DNA from: Fischerella sp. JS2
GTDB lineage: Bacteria > Cyanobacteriota > Cyanobacteriia > Cyanobacteriales > Nostocaceae
Direction: 5' to 3'
Assembly: GCF_032393985.1 (NCBI RefSeq)
Contig: NZ_CP135918.1
Coordinates: 5,581,724 to 5,645,723 of the forward strand
Length of the DNA stretch: 64,000 bases
The position numbers and the translations under genes are program-made. Each line of letters starts with the position of its first letter. The stretch's first letter is position 1. Below are positions 1-8,235 of this stretch, piece after piece. The notes beneath the pieces were generated by a model. The model made no database searches. It had not been told where the DNA came from and was given only the letters and a program-made list of their open reading frames with translations.

Positions 1-138
1 ATAAAATTCTACTGGGTAAATAAGTATATTTATTGAATTCGCAGATTGCACACTATTAATCACTGAGTCTTTCCAAGCCATGACAAATTTGTCGGTTAAT
101 TCTTGTTCATGTATTCCTGGGCAAATAATTATACTCAT
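1..138 (-). CDS. Partial conserved hypothetical protein (N-terminal 46 residues)
   Basis: An open frame starts at an ATG at 138 on the minus strand and runs off the left edge with no stop. The first residues read MSIIICPGIHEQELTDKFV. A short hydrophobic strand followed by a CPGIH motif resembles the first beta strand of small cyanobacterial alpha/beta-fold proteins that are annotated as hypothetical or hydrolase-like. That resemblance is from memory and the catalytic part lies outside the window. The frame is uninterrupted for all 46 codons, which together with the recognisable N-terminus supports a real gene. It is divergent from the ferrochelatase-family gene to its right. Confidence 0.45.
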   Translation of the reverse strand, partial: MSIIICPGIHEQELTDKFVMAWKDSVINSVQSANSINILIYPVEFY

Positions 139-511
139 ATGGATTTAATTACAGCTTTCCCAATTATAATTGTTTATGAATTTCAATGTCACAAATATCA
201 CAATAATTACTTAAGTGCCAATAAGTAAAGGTTAAAGCACCTAGCCCTCTAATTTCAAAGTTACCTCACCCCGGCTACGCCACCCCTCTCCTTACTAAGG
301 AGAGGGGGTGGGGGTGAGGTTTTTCATGCTTGGCGGTGAAATTTTTTCATTGACACTGCCTTATTTCTTGAAAGCGCCCCTACTAAGTCATTCTTAGGTA
401 TAAAATTTTGAATCAATGTATTTCTTTTTGTATATATCCTATCCAGGGGGATGGGATAATAGATTAATAAGTAAGAAAAACAACAACCGAAATTTATTGA
501 GGAATAAAATT
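139..511. other. Divergent intergenic region
   Basis: Gene-free spacer between two divergent genes. It holds one palindromic dispersed repeat (described separately) and AT-rich DNA. No confident promoter could be picked. The start codon of the right-hand gene is set by a TGAGGA ribosome-binding site at 498-503. Confidence 0.5.
264..362. repeat. Dispersed palindromic repeat, copy 1
   Basis: CCTCACCCC at the left pairs with GGGGTGAGG near 311-319, and an inner ACCCCTCTCC/GGAGAGGGGGT stem closes the hairpin. A conserved unpaired tail follows (TTTTCATGCTT, then GTGAAATTTTTTCATT). The same architecture, including the tail, occurs at 42641-42740. The conserved tail shows this is a defined dispersed element rather than a random hairpin. 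It is noncoding. Confidence 0.6.
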
Positions 512-1630
512 GTGGTTGCCACACCAGAAAAATTAGAACATAACCATGAGCAATCATCAAATCAACAGCGAGTAGCTGTGTTGCTGATGGGCTATGGCGA
601 AGTCGAAAGCTATGAAGATTTTGCTAACTATAACGAACAAGCATTACATTTACTAACAGCAAAATTTGCACCAGTACCAGCTTGGATTTATCCTCCCTTA
701 GCTAGAATTTTGGCTTTATTTGATCGCCATGAGTGGGGTCACCAACACAATGATTTTATTTCTCCCCACAATGCTATTTTTGAAAAGCAGCGTGCTGGTA
801 TTGAGAAGAATTTACAGCAGAAGTGGGGCGATCACGTCCAAGTTTTCAAAGCCTTCAACTTCTGCGCCCCATTTCTTCCTCATCAGGTGCTAGCAGAAAT
901 CAAAAATCAAGGTTTTGATAAACTTTTAATTTACCCACTGTTGGTAGTTGATTCTATCTTCACCAGTGGGATTGCGATCGAGCAGGTCAATAAAGCTTTA
1001 TCCCAGTTGACTGATGGTAGCAAACACTGGGTAAAAGGGCTACGCTACATTCCTTCTTTTTACAACGAAGCTGCCTACATTGACATGATGGTGCATCTAG
1101 TAGAAAAGAAAATAGCTAGTGATTTAGCTGCTGCCTATCTACCAGCAGAAATTGGTATTGTCTTGATGAATCACGGTTGTCCCCACAAAGCCAAAGGCTT
1201 CACCTCCGGAATTACCGAAAGTCAAGCACTCTACGACTTGATCCGGGATAAATTAATCAACCGCTATCCTTTGATTTCCATCGGTTGGTTAAATCACGAT
1301 ACACCACTGATTGAATGGACGCAGCCCAATGTTGAACAAGCAGCGAAAAACCTCATTCAGTTGGGCGCAAAAGCTGTGATGTTTATGCCTATTGGCTTTG
1401 CCACAGAAAACCACGAAACTCTCTTAGATGTACATCACATTATTCACGCGCTAGAGAAAAAACATTCTCAGATCAACTACGTGCAAATGCCTTGTGTTAA
1501 TGACCACCCAGACTTCTTAGCAATGGCAGCACAATGGGCGAATCCTCACATTGCTGAGTTGTTGTCAGAAGAAGCAATGACAGTTAACCCACAACTAGCA
1601 GTAGCCCATCATCACCATCACCATCATTAA
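512..1630 (+). CDS. Ferrochelatase-family protein with C-terminal His7 tail
   Basis: 372 residues from a GTG at 512, chosen because TGAGGA at 498-503 sits 8 bases upstream; a longer in-frame extension to 416 lacks a good site. The protein has the two-half chelatase layout of ferrochelatase/CbiX enzymes, with an N-terminal VLLMGYGE strand and a C-terminal FMPIGFATENHETLLDVHH segment. The latter corresponds to the metal-binding, substrate-contacting part of HemH. Ferrochelatases insert metal into tetrapyrroles. It lacks the C-terminal chlorophyll-binding-like extension of the usual cyanobacterial HemH, so it is probably a paralogue whose metal and substrate are unknown. It ends in seven consecutive histidines, which may bind nickel, cobalt or iron or serve as a metal store. 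Confidence 0.7.
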   Translation: MVATPEKLEHNHEQSSNQQRVAVLLMGYGEVESYEDFANYNEQALHLLTAKFAPVPAWIYPPLARILALFDRHEWGHQHNDFISPHNAIFEKQRAGIEKNLQQKWGDHVQVFKAFNFCAPFLPHQVLAEIKNQGFDKLLIYPLLVVDSIFTSGIAIEQVNKALSQLTDGSKHWVKGLRYIPSFYNEAAYIDMMVHLVEKKIASDLAAAYLPAEIGIVLMNHGCPHKAKGFTSGITESQALYDLIRDKLINRYPLISIGWLNHDTPLIEWTQPNVEQAAKNLIQLGAKAVMFMPIGFATENHETLLDVHHIIHALEKKHSQINYVQMPCVNDHPDFLAMAAQWANPHIAELLSEEAMTVNPQLAVAHHHHHHH

Positions 1631-1754
1631 GTAAATTAAGAGGGGAAAAAGGGGGCTGACAGGTATAGGTTTGTGATTTTGAGTATGAATGAATACTCAC
1701 CTTGTCAACTCCCTATTCTCCAGATCATGGCAAGTTCAGGGGTATTATTTTGAT

Positions 1755-2168
1755 TTACCACAAAGCCCGTACGCCATTACCATTATTTCTTTGATTAGTT
1801 CCTGGTGTAGTTGTGTTTTGCACGGGTTGAGTAACGCCAGGGGTAGTTGTATCTGGTTGATTAACGCCAGGGGTGGTTGTATCTGGTTGAGTAACGCCAG
1901 GGGTGGTTGTATCTGGTTGATTAACGCCAGGGGTGGTTGTACCTGGTTGAGTAACGCCAGGGGTGGTTGTACCAGGAGAAGTATTGCTGTCTTGACCTAC
2001 ACCAGGGGTAGTTTGAGCAAGATTACCCTTATGGGAATACTCTTCAAAAATGGTAGGATTAGGATTGACTTGAGCTTTGGTTGGGAGACTAAAGAAAGCA
2101 CTAACGCTAGCAATACTAACCAAAGTGGCAATGCTCTTGAAGAAATTATTAGAATTTTTTGTATTCAT
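1755..2168 (-). CDS. Secreted TTTPGV-repeat protein
   Basis: 137 residues from the ATG at 2168, favoured over an ATG 15 bases upstream because a GGAG lies 9 bases before it. Residues 1 to about 32 form a Sec signal peptide ending near TKAQ. The mature part is low complexity: five consecutive ten-residue units of the form TTTPGVTQPD, with T and N alternating at the seventh position, give a higher-order 20-residue period. The C-terminus is NGNGVRALW. No enzymatic domain is visible. The Thr/Pro-rich repeat suggests an extended, possibly glycosylated, cell-surface or periplasmic linker. It is convergent with the ferrochelatase-family gene. Function is unknown. Confidence 0.6.
   Translation of the reverse strand: MNTKNSNNFFKSIATLVSIASVSAFFSLPTKAQVNPNPTIFEEYSHKGNLAQTTPGVGQDSNTSPGTTTPGVTQPGTTTPGVNQPDTTTPGVTQPDTTTPGVNQPDTTTPGVTQPVQNTTTPGTNQRNNGNGVRALW
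1808..1982. repeat. 30-bp coding tandem repeat
   Basis: About five copies of a 30-bp unit (plus-strand core TAACGCCAGGGGTGGTTGTA) encode the TTTPGV repeats on the minus strand. Units alternate between two variants, giving a 60-bp period. Such arrays are prone to copy-number change. Confidence 0.75.
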
Positions 2169-2778
2169 AGCTGAAAACTCCATGTGAGAAATTTGATCAA
2201 CAAATCTGTCACTATCCTCAGTTTCAGAACTTGTGTCAGAGATAGCAACATCAACTAATCAATTAACTAATTTATTAATTGATTAATAATTATTTGTTAA
2301 ATTTTGCATGAGATTAAATTTTTAAATGTCGACTGAGAGATAAGTTTTTAATGCAGAAATTGATTGCCAAAAAGTATTAGAGTCGAACATTTTTCATCAA
2401 GTCTAGGAATCGAAATTTTATTATTTCTCTATCTATAGTTTGATTTGGATTTTCCAATCAAAAGTTAATTTTTTATTGAAGTAATAACTAGTAATTTTCT
2501 CTAAGTTGATGCAAGAAAAAGATTGTAAAAATAGAAGGTAAAAATCATCAAAAAAATGACATAAAAAACGCCGAATTAATGGAATTAAGTAATTTATTTA
2601 TTTTTGATACTGATAGTGAATATCAACTTGATTGTTCCTCAATTTTTTGGGCAAATAAGCAAATATTTCTATTGCCAGATGCTGTCGAGACTTGGAGTTG
2701 AACAACTTGATTAGAGGTGAATTTGAATCTACTACAAGTGTTTGTTGATCAAGGTAAAAACTGATTAAAACTTACCCA
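2169..2778. other. Gene-free AT-rich spacer
   Basis: About 600 bases, very AT rich, upstream of the secreted repeat protein and before two tiny lipoprotein candidates. A run of AATTAACTAATTTATTAATTGATTAATAATTA around 2258-2292 is close to self-complementary in part. No convincing gene or known RNA motif was seen. Confidence 0.4.
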
Positions 2779-2901
2779 ATGACTACTTTGAGAAAATTTT
2801 GGTTGATAGGGGTGGCGATCGCTCTCCTGACAAATGGGTGTGAAAGAGCAATAGTTAGTACAAAAATATGTGCTACTACTATTGGTGGATGTAAAGGATG
2901 A
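2779..2901 (+). CDS. Putative 40-residue lipoprotein
   Basis: A 40-codon frame encodes MTTLRKFWLIGVAIALL followed by TNGC. That is a basic start, a hydrophobic stretch and a lipobox-like Cys at residue 21. The tail has two further cysteines. It lies just upstream of a second small lipoprotein candidate on the same strand with the same layout, which raises the chance that it is real. There is no strong ribosome-binding site, so this is a tentative call. Function is unknown. Confidence 0.35.
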   Translation: MTTLRKFWLIGVAIALLTNGCERAIVSTKICATTIGGCKG

Positions 2902-2974
2902 CCAAATCACTCACGATAAAACAAATCTCTAAATAACTTCTTTGCTCATCCTCTCAATTCTCAAAGGAGGAGTT

Positions 2975-3154
2975 ATGAACAAAAAATTACTTTTTCTAGC
3001 TTCAACTGTTGGCATAAGCATACTTATGGGTGCTTGTGAGCCTGCTACACAAACCCCAACAACTACAACACCTGCTGCTACTCCATCACCCGCAGATACT
3101 TCACCAGTAGGAGTTCCGCCAGCAACTCCAACGGTGACTCCAACTACCCCCTGA
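2975..3154 (+). CDS. Small Thr/Pro-rich lipoprotein
   Basis: 59 residues from the ATG at 2975, directly preceded by a strong AAAGGAGG site at 2964-2970; an in-frame extension to 2942 is unlikely. MNKKLLFLAS begins a lipoprotein signal peptide that ends in LMGAC (Cys at residue 21). The mature part is almost entirely Thr, Pro and Ala, ending TPTTP. It would be a membrane-anchored flexible peptide. It resembles the TTTPGV protein in composition but not in sequence. Function is unknown. Confidence 0.6.
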   Translation: MNKKLLFLASTVGISILMGACEPATQTPTTTTPAATPSPADTSPVGVPPATPTVTPTTP

Positions 3155-3260
3155 TACCGTTTCACTACAAGTCTCATGCATTGGCGACAACAGAGACAAG
3201 GGAGGGGAGACAAGGGGGAGAACAGTTAATTTAAGTTAGTTGCTATTGCGGTAGCTAGAC

Positions 3261-4355
3261 TCAATTCTTTTCATAGGGATCTATTTCACGCCAGTCATAA
3301 CCCATGTAATTAGCCAGCCCAATTAAATAGGGATTCCACTTGCGGCGTAGAGAGATGTACAAAGATGCACCTGTCTCTAAATCTATTGCTGTCTCGATTC
3401 CCTCAGCTCTCAACTTTTCCACTGCGTAATAATATCGCTTTCGCCACACCTGCTCTTGCAACTCATTAATATGGAAATTTGAACGACTCTTAGGCAAAAA
3501 AAAGTTAGATAACTCAGTCACCAGTTGTAGACTTCCACCCCATAATTCTGCTATTGCTGTGGAATGTACTAGTGAACGATACTTTTCAGTGTTCAATGCA
3601 CTTTTAATCAAAGTAGCTGTATCCATTGCTAAAAGCAGTATTCGTGGTAGAGCATAATAAGCTTGCCGAAAGCGGAAAAACAGTAACGCTGGGTAAGAAT
3701 GCTGCGATTCAAGCAAATTAATTAAATCTCTTGCCATATTGGAAATATCTTGCTGCACACCACTGAGTTCGCCACTAGCTCCCAACCTGGCTAGTATTTC
3801 TGCTGCGTCTGCTGTACCAGCAGAGCGGTGGTGTAAGCTCAAAGCAAAGGTGTTGCGTCTGATGAGGGCGCTATAAATTGATAACAGATAAGTAATAGTT
3901 AAGGTAAAGATCGAAAAGCCAAGTGCTGCTTCTAATATCATCAGCAGTCGTTGAAAGTCTGTTTTTGGTGTCAAATCTCCTGTTCCAAGCGTCGTAAGTG
4001 AAAAGCCACTGTAGTAAAGCGCGCTAACAAAATTAGTATCAGTCCACCCATCATTGGATTGAATAGCCGAACCCAAATCAACCCAGACGATTAAAGCAAA
4101 TCCACAGATTAGCAAGGATACCCATAATGTTACTGTTACGATGATTAGTCCAGGGCCACTATGGGAAAGTAATTTTTCGTCCTTGCAGGGAACAGTACGC
4201 ACCAGCGATCGAAACAACCGCCACATTTTTTTGCCTAATGGCAGACTAACTAAGCTACTGCCAAGGCGAGGAAACAACACAGTTAGATAAATGTCTATAA
4301 GTGATACAATTACCAGCCCCGCACCAACTATCTGCACTAATAATCCCATTGCCAA
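3261..4355 (-). CDS. Potassium-channel-like membrane protein
   Basis: 364 residues. Membrane segments are visible at about 6-27, 69-92 and 136-160, with a pore loop between the last two that carries TTLGTGDLTP at 121-130, the TxGxGD-type selectivity filter of the two-TM ion channel family (Ion_trans_2). The rest, about 165-364, is a soluble helical C-terminal region with no RCK/TrkA nucleotide-binding motif that I can recognise. It probably conducts potassium across the plasma membrane. Gating ligand is unknown. The filter has L-G where classical channels have V-G. It stands alone with no operon partner. Confidence 0.7.
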   Translation of the reverse strand: MAMGLLVQIVGAGLVIVSLIDIYLTVLFPRLGSSLVSLPLGKKMWRLFRSLVRTVPCKDEKLLSHSGPGLIIVTVTLWVSLLICGFALIVWVDLGSAIQSNDGWTDTNFVSALYYSGFSLTTLGTGDLTPKTDFQRLLMILEAALGFSIFTLTITYLLSIYSALIRRNTFALSLHHRSAGTADAAEILARLGASGELSGVQQDISNMARDLINLLESQHSYPALLFFRFRQAYYALPRILLLAMDTATLIKSALNTEKYRSLVHSTAIAELWGGSLQLVTELSNFFLPKSRSNFHINELQEQVWRKRYYYAVEKLRAEGIETAIDLETGASLYISLRRKWNPYLIGLANYMGYDWREIDPYEKN

Positions 4356-4583
4356 TTGCTATATAATTTACGACAACATTATTGTTTCTCTATTGCCTGT
4401 TACCTATTGCCTAACTCTATGAATGAATTTAATTTTGCCTAACTACTTAAAAAAGTTCCTAGAAGCATAATGACAACTATTACAACAATAATAGAAATGG
4501 CAATGTGAACTAAAATTAATGAAAATGAATCAGAAAATTAGAAGCTTATAGTATGAAAATATGTCAATATTCATTCCATAATA

Positions 4584-4976
4584 TCAGTGATTTTTGCTGG
4601 TATTTTTTTCATGTTTGGGACAGTAATCAGTGCAATTGATTGCTTCTTCTGTTAAAACGATAGAAGGTTGCACTGCACACTTCAGATGATGGTTGTGGGA
4701 AAAATAATGACAGTTTCTACAGGGAACTTTATGTGAGGGTTGGACAGAGAAAAATAACTTATTATCTTGTGCAAGTCTCCTCATTCTGGACAAAAATACT
4801 AAAAATAATGCCCAAATTATTATGAAGCCGAAAGAACCTCCAGCAATAATAATTTTTGCATAGGGGAGATTTCCTCCATCAACTTGGCTATTATCTACTT
4901 TTACTTCACCTTGAAGAGTCTGATTTAAATTTGTTGCAGCTGCGAGATGTTTTATAAATTTTGCCTGAATATACAT
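4584..4976 (-). CDS. Conserved membrane protein with Cys-rich C-terminal motif
   Basis: 130 residues. One transmembrane helix lies at about 42-62. It is followed by a cytoplasmic basic stretch and a Cys/His motif reading VPCRNCHYFSHNHHLKCAV and then a DYCP. This C-x2-C...C...C arrangement is recurrent in short cyanobacterial hypothetical proteins and suggests a small metal-binding or redox knuckle. No enzyme function can be assigned. It lies between a channel-like gene and a long spacer and is transcribed alone. Confidence 0.6.
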   Translation of the reverse strand: MYIQAKFIKHLAAATNLNQTLQGEVKVDNSQVDGGNLPYAKIIIAGGSFGFIIIWALFLVFLSRMRRLAQDNKLFFSVQPSHKVPCRNCHYFSHNHHLKCAVQPSIVLTEEAINCTDYCPKHEKNTSKNH

Positions 4977-5508
4977 ATAGAGAAGCCTTTGTGAAATTTA
5001 TTTACCGCATTGTTGAATGACTTGCATAAAGCTGACAAATTCATAATGTCAAAATTTCTACTCTTTGGGTAGAGAGTGACGTTTCAATATTGATTACGAA
5101 CAAGACCAATATTATAGATGTAGCAAACTTTATATAAGAATATATCTGTCAAGAGATTTGCTTATAGATAGTAGATTTATGCCAAAAGGAATAAGAATAA
5201 ATTCTTGGGATTAAGTATGGACAATCATTGAAGAAGAGAACAGGAAATAGAAAATAGGGAACAGATTTTCCTATTTCCTGTACCTGATTCGGGAGTAAGA
5301 GACTCCCACTTCTATAAATGGCAAGTTTTGGTTGGGGTAATAGTTCCCCTTCCATTATCCTCGGTTGCTCGTTAAGAGTTCCCTTATTAATCACTGAGCG
5401 ATCGCTTGATTAGCGGTATGCTTGGTTTGAATAGAAAAGTTGTGCTATGAGAAGTTTTTTGATGCATAGTCTAGTTTTAATATTAACTAGTTAGATTGGG
5501 GCATATCT
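4977..5508. other. Long intergenic region
   Basis: Gene-free stretch before the exported methyltransferase gene. A direct repetition of the phrase TTTCCTATTTCCTGTACC and its near complement AGGAAATAGAAAATAGGGAA around 5244-5284 gives an imperfect inverted repeat. An 81-codon open frame on the minus strand here has no protein-like features. Confidence 0.4.
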
Positions 5509-6129
5509 ATGATGATTTCTCAAAGAATTCTGTTGTTACTAATCACCGGAGTTAGTGCTGTATTTGGTATGACAGGAAGCACTTTAACAGGTGATTTTGA
5601 GGCAGATGCACAAGTCCCTACTCCTGTCAATAAACCTCAAGAAAAGCAAGCAGATGTGCCTTATGTGCCAACACCACAACGAGTAGTTAACACAATGCTG
5701 GAACTAGCAAAAGTCAACAGCAATGATGTCGTTTATGACTTGGGTAGTGGTGATGGGCGAATTCCTATTACTGCTGTAAAGAAATACAATGCTAGTCGTG
5801 CTGTAGGTGTGGAAATTAATCCTCGACTTGTGCAACAAAGCCGTAACAATGCTCAAAAAGCAGGAGTGAGCGATCGCGTTGAGTTTCGTCAGCAAGACTT
5901 ATTTCAAACTAATTTAACAGATGCCACAGTAGTAACACTCTACTTACTACCAGATATCAATTTAAAACTACGACCCAAGCTGTTAAAGGAACTCAAACCA
6001 GGTACTCGCATTGTTTCCCACAGATTTAATATGGGCAAGTGGAAACCACAACAAGTGGTACAGGTAGAGAATAAAAACGTTTACTTGTGGATTGTGCCGG
6101 AAAATGTACCAGCTAACCTAGATGACTAA
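5509..6129 (+). CDS. Exported SAM-dependent methyltransferase-like protein
   Basis: 206 residues. Residues 1 to about 35 form a signal peptide (MISQRILLLLITGVSAVFG, then a cleavage region near DAQ). The remainder is a class I Rossmann methyltransferase core. Motif I is VYDLGSGDGRIPI at 75-87, an acidic end of the second strand is GVEINPRLV, and FRQQDLF is the motif III-like region. It lacks an obvious substrate domain, as in compact cyanobacterial DOT1-like small methyltransferases. An exported SAM enzyme is odd because SAM is cytoplasmic; the N-terminus could instead be an uncleaved membrane anchor. It overlaps the convergent ribokinase gene by 17 bases. Confidence 0.65.
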   Translation: MMISQRILLLLITGVSAVFGMTGSTLTGDFEADAQVPTPVNKPQEKQADVPYVPTPQRVVNTMLELAKVNSNDVVYDLGSGDGRIPITAVKKYNASRAVGVEINPRLVQQSRNNAQKAGVSDRVEFRQQDLFQTNLTDATVVTLYLLPDINLKLRPKLLKELKPGTRIVSHRFNMGKWKPQQVVQVENKNVYLWIVPENVPANLDD

Positions 6130-7048
6130 TTCCCCTTTCTTTGAGAAAAGTATCAAACGTTAACCGATCTGGAAGCGAAGTTTGTGCGCCTAATTTAGTC
6201 GCTGCTATAGCACCTGCTGCTGCACCCCAAACTATCGCCTGACGTAAAGGAAGTCCTTGAGAAAGTGCAGCAGCTAAACCACCATTAAATGCATCTCCAG
6301 CTGCAACCGTATCCACCGCTTTGACGGTAAATGCAGGTACAAAAAAGGTTTCAGCAGATGTAGCACCAACTACACCTTGTGCGCCTAATTTCATGATCGC
6401 ATTTTTCACACCCCTATTTAGCAAAGCTTCGGCTGCTTTTTTTGCTGACTCTTGTCCATCGACAGGAAAACCTACTAATTGCCCTGCTTCTACTTCATTG
6501 GGAGTGATGATATCTACCAAGGGGTAAAGTTCATTTGGTAAATTAGACTGGGCAGGTGCAGGATCAAGAATTACCTTTACTCCTGCTGTTGTTGCTGCTT
6601 GTGCTGCTGCAACTACCGTAAATATGGGAATTTCTAATTGTAAAAGAAGTGCAGAACTTTCTGGCAATAGACGCGACATTCTGGTTACATCTTCTTGATT
6701 AACGCATCCATTTGCACCCGGAATGACAACTATTTGATTTTGACCTGCATCGTCGATGATAATGATCGCAACACCAGAACTGACAGTTTCGTCTACCAAT
6801 ACATTTTCAGTTTGCACACCAGCAGCCTGCAAACTACTAATTAGCTCTGCACTAAAACTTTGTGCGCCCACACGTCCTACCATTTGTGTAGGAATTCCCA
6901 GTCGTGCTAATGCAACTGCTTGATTTGCACCTTTACCCCCAGGGACTTTCAAAAAATCATGTCCTAACAATGTTTCTCCTGGAAGTGGTAAACGAGGTGC
7001 AGTTGCAACCAAATCTAGATTGATACTACCGAAGACGATAACTGTCAT
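6113..7048 (-). CDS. rbsK: Ribokinase (PfkB family)
   Basis: 311 residues, the usual length. It phosphorylates D-ribose at O5 with ATP. The N-terminal signature is VPGGKGANQAVALARLG, the substrate-binding GGKGANQ motif of ribokinases. The C-terminal PfkB signature is DTVAAGDAFNGGLAAAL, whose GD provides the catalytic base Asp. The NPAP-like part reads ILDPAPAQ. There is no rbsABC transporter nearby, so ribose may come from intracellular nucleoside turnover; other PfkB sugars cannot be excluded. The 3' end overlaps the methyltransferase gene convergently by 17 bases. Confidence 0.85.
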   Translation of the reverse strand: MTVIVFGSINLDLVATAPRLPLPGETLLGHDFLKVPGGKGANQAVALARLGIPTQMVGRVGAQSFSAELISSLQAAGVQTENVLVDETVSSGVAIIIIDDAGQNQIVVIPGANGCVNQEDVTRMSRLLPESSALLLQLEIPIFTVVAAAQAATTAGVKVILDPAPAQSNLPNELYPLVDIITPNEVEAGQLVGFPVDGQESAKKAAEALLNRGVKNAIMKLGAQGVVGATSAETFFVPAFTVKAVDTVAAGDAFNGGLAAALSQGLPLRQAIVWGAAAGAIAATKLGAQTSLPDRLTFDTFLKERGISHLG

Positions 7049-7176
7049 ATCAAGTTCGGCTATTGCTTACGATATAATGCTTCGTTATTAGGCGTTGGGC
7101 ATTGGGCATGGGAAATTATCAGTATCTTACATTACCAATTACCAATTACCCATTACCTACTAGATATAGCTTATTT

Positions 7177-7884
7177 TTAATTGGAAATTGGCACATTTTT
7201 AAATGCAGCTGTGTCTGGCACAAAGATATCTAGGGTATTGACACCTTGGGGAATTCTCAACCAAACATAGGCATCAGCCGAAGCATTGGGACGCAGTGAA
7301 AATATAGAAACAGAACCAGTAGAACGGTCGAAGCTAATAGGTTTATAAGTTTCACTCGTTTCAGGATTGCGGGCTGTGGTGTTGGACACCCCTATAAATT
7401 CAGCAGGACTTACCCTGTCCGCAGCTAGCCTCCGGATACGCATTTGCACATTCACGACATCACGGTTTCCAGTTTCTGGATCTTTAATCCGTTTAACTGA
7501 AAGTAACTCTACTTCAGCTTTTTTGCCAAAGGCAGGCTGGACAAATTGACCAGGTTGGATTGTTTCACTGGAAGTAGTTGCTGATTGTGCTGTTACCTCG
7601 GGAGATGAGAATACTTCAGGTGCTGGTGTAGATGTTTGGTTTGTATTGGCAGCAGGAGTATTATTGATTTGGCTAGGAGCGATCGCACTACTACTAATTT
7701 TTGTATTTAAAGCATCCAGTGTTCTTTGTAGTGTGAGAACTTGGTAAATTGCATAGCCACCGCACACCAAAGCCAAGGTAGAAAGTAGCACTGCCATACT
7801 AGACAGAAATGTACTCACACCGTTACCTCTATTTCCTGTTGCCGCTTGTGTTGGTTGATTAGATTGTTGATTTTGGTATGCCAT
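7177..7884 (-). CDS. Single-pass membrane protein, unknown function
   Basis: 235 residues. The N-terminus is Gln/Asn rich and is followed by a membrane helix at about 27-52. A short coiled segment (TLQRTLDALNTKI) and a Ser/Thr/Pro-rich linker follow. The C-terminal domain, about residues 115-235, is beta-rich and reads like an immunoglobulin-like extracytoplasmic domain (VELLSVKRIKDPETGNRDVVNVQMRIRR). The layout resembles DUF4352-type proteins, but I cannot assign a family with confidence. It is transcribed alone, about 130 bases upstream of the ribokinase gene. Confidence 0.6.
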   Translation of the reverse strand: MAYQNQQSNQPTQAATGNRGNGVSTFLSSMAVLLSTLALVCGGYAIYQVLTLQRTLDALNTKISSSAIAPSQINNTPAANTNQTSTPAPEVFSSPEVTAQSATTSSETIQPGQFVQPAFGKKAEVELLSVKRIKDPETGNRDVVNVQMRIRRLAADRVSPAEFIGVSNTTARNPETSETYKPISFDRSTGSVSIFSLRPNASADAYVWLRIPQGVNTLDIFVPDTAAFKNVPISN

Positions 7885-8235
7885 AAATCAAATCTTAAGT
7901 TGATTGCTTGTATATTTATCATGTAAGTAACACATGTAAACTAAATCATTCCTGATACTTAACCACTACTGTCTAAGGAAAGAAGTTAACACTACGGTAT
8001 AAAGATTATCCGTCAAAAATGGTATATTGCTGAAACTAAAGGTAGATATTAAGTAAAAAATTTATTTTTTGTTTTGTTTATAGTAGTTTTTAATACTAAT
8101 TTTTAAGTACAAAGCTGATCTAAAAAAAATATACATCGCACTATTTATATTTCTGAAATATTTCTCATGTGCAAGTATGCGATCGCTTTGTTGCATGTAC
8201 TTTTCTAAGATAATTTCATTACTACACAAGTAATT
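7885..8235. other. Divergent spacer
   Basis: About 350 bases between the divergent membrane protein and amidase genes. AT rich, with one HIP1 site (8180-8187). No gene seen. Promoters for both neighbours must lie here, but no box is clear enough to annotate. Confidence 0.4.

Noticed and set aside
1600-1630. His7 tail as a cloning tag artefact
   Set aside because: The tail uses mixed CAC/CAT codons and continues a natural gene in genomic context with native flanks, so it is most likely genuine.
1689-2174. 161-codon plus-strand frame over the TTTPGV repeat
   Set aside because: It is the antisense of the secreted repeat protein; the repeat DNA keeps several frames open.
5149-5394. 81-codon minus-strand frame in a spacer
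   Set aside because: No ribosome site, no recognisable domain, and it crosses an imperfect inverted repeat.
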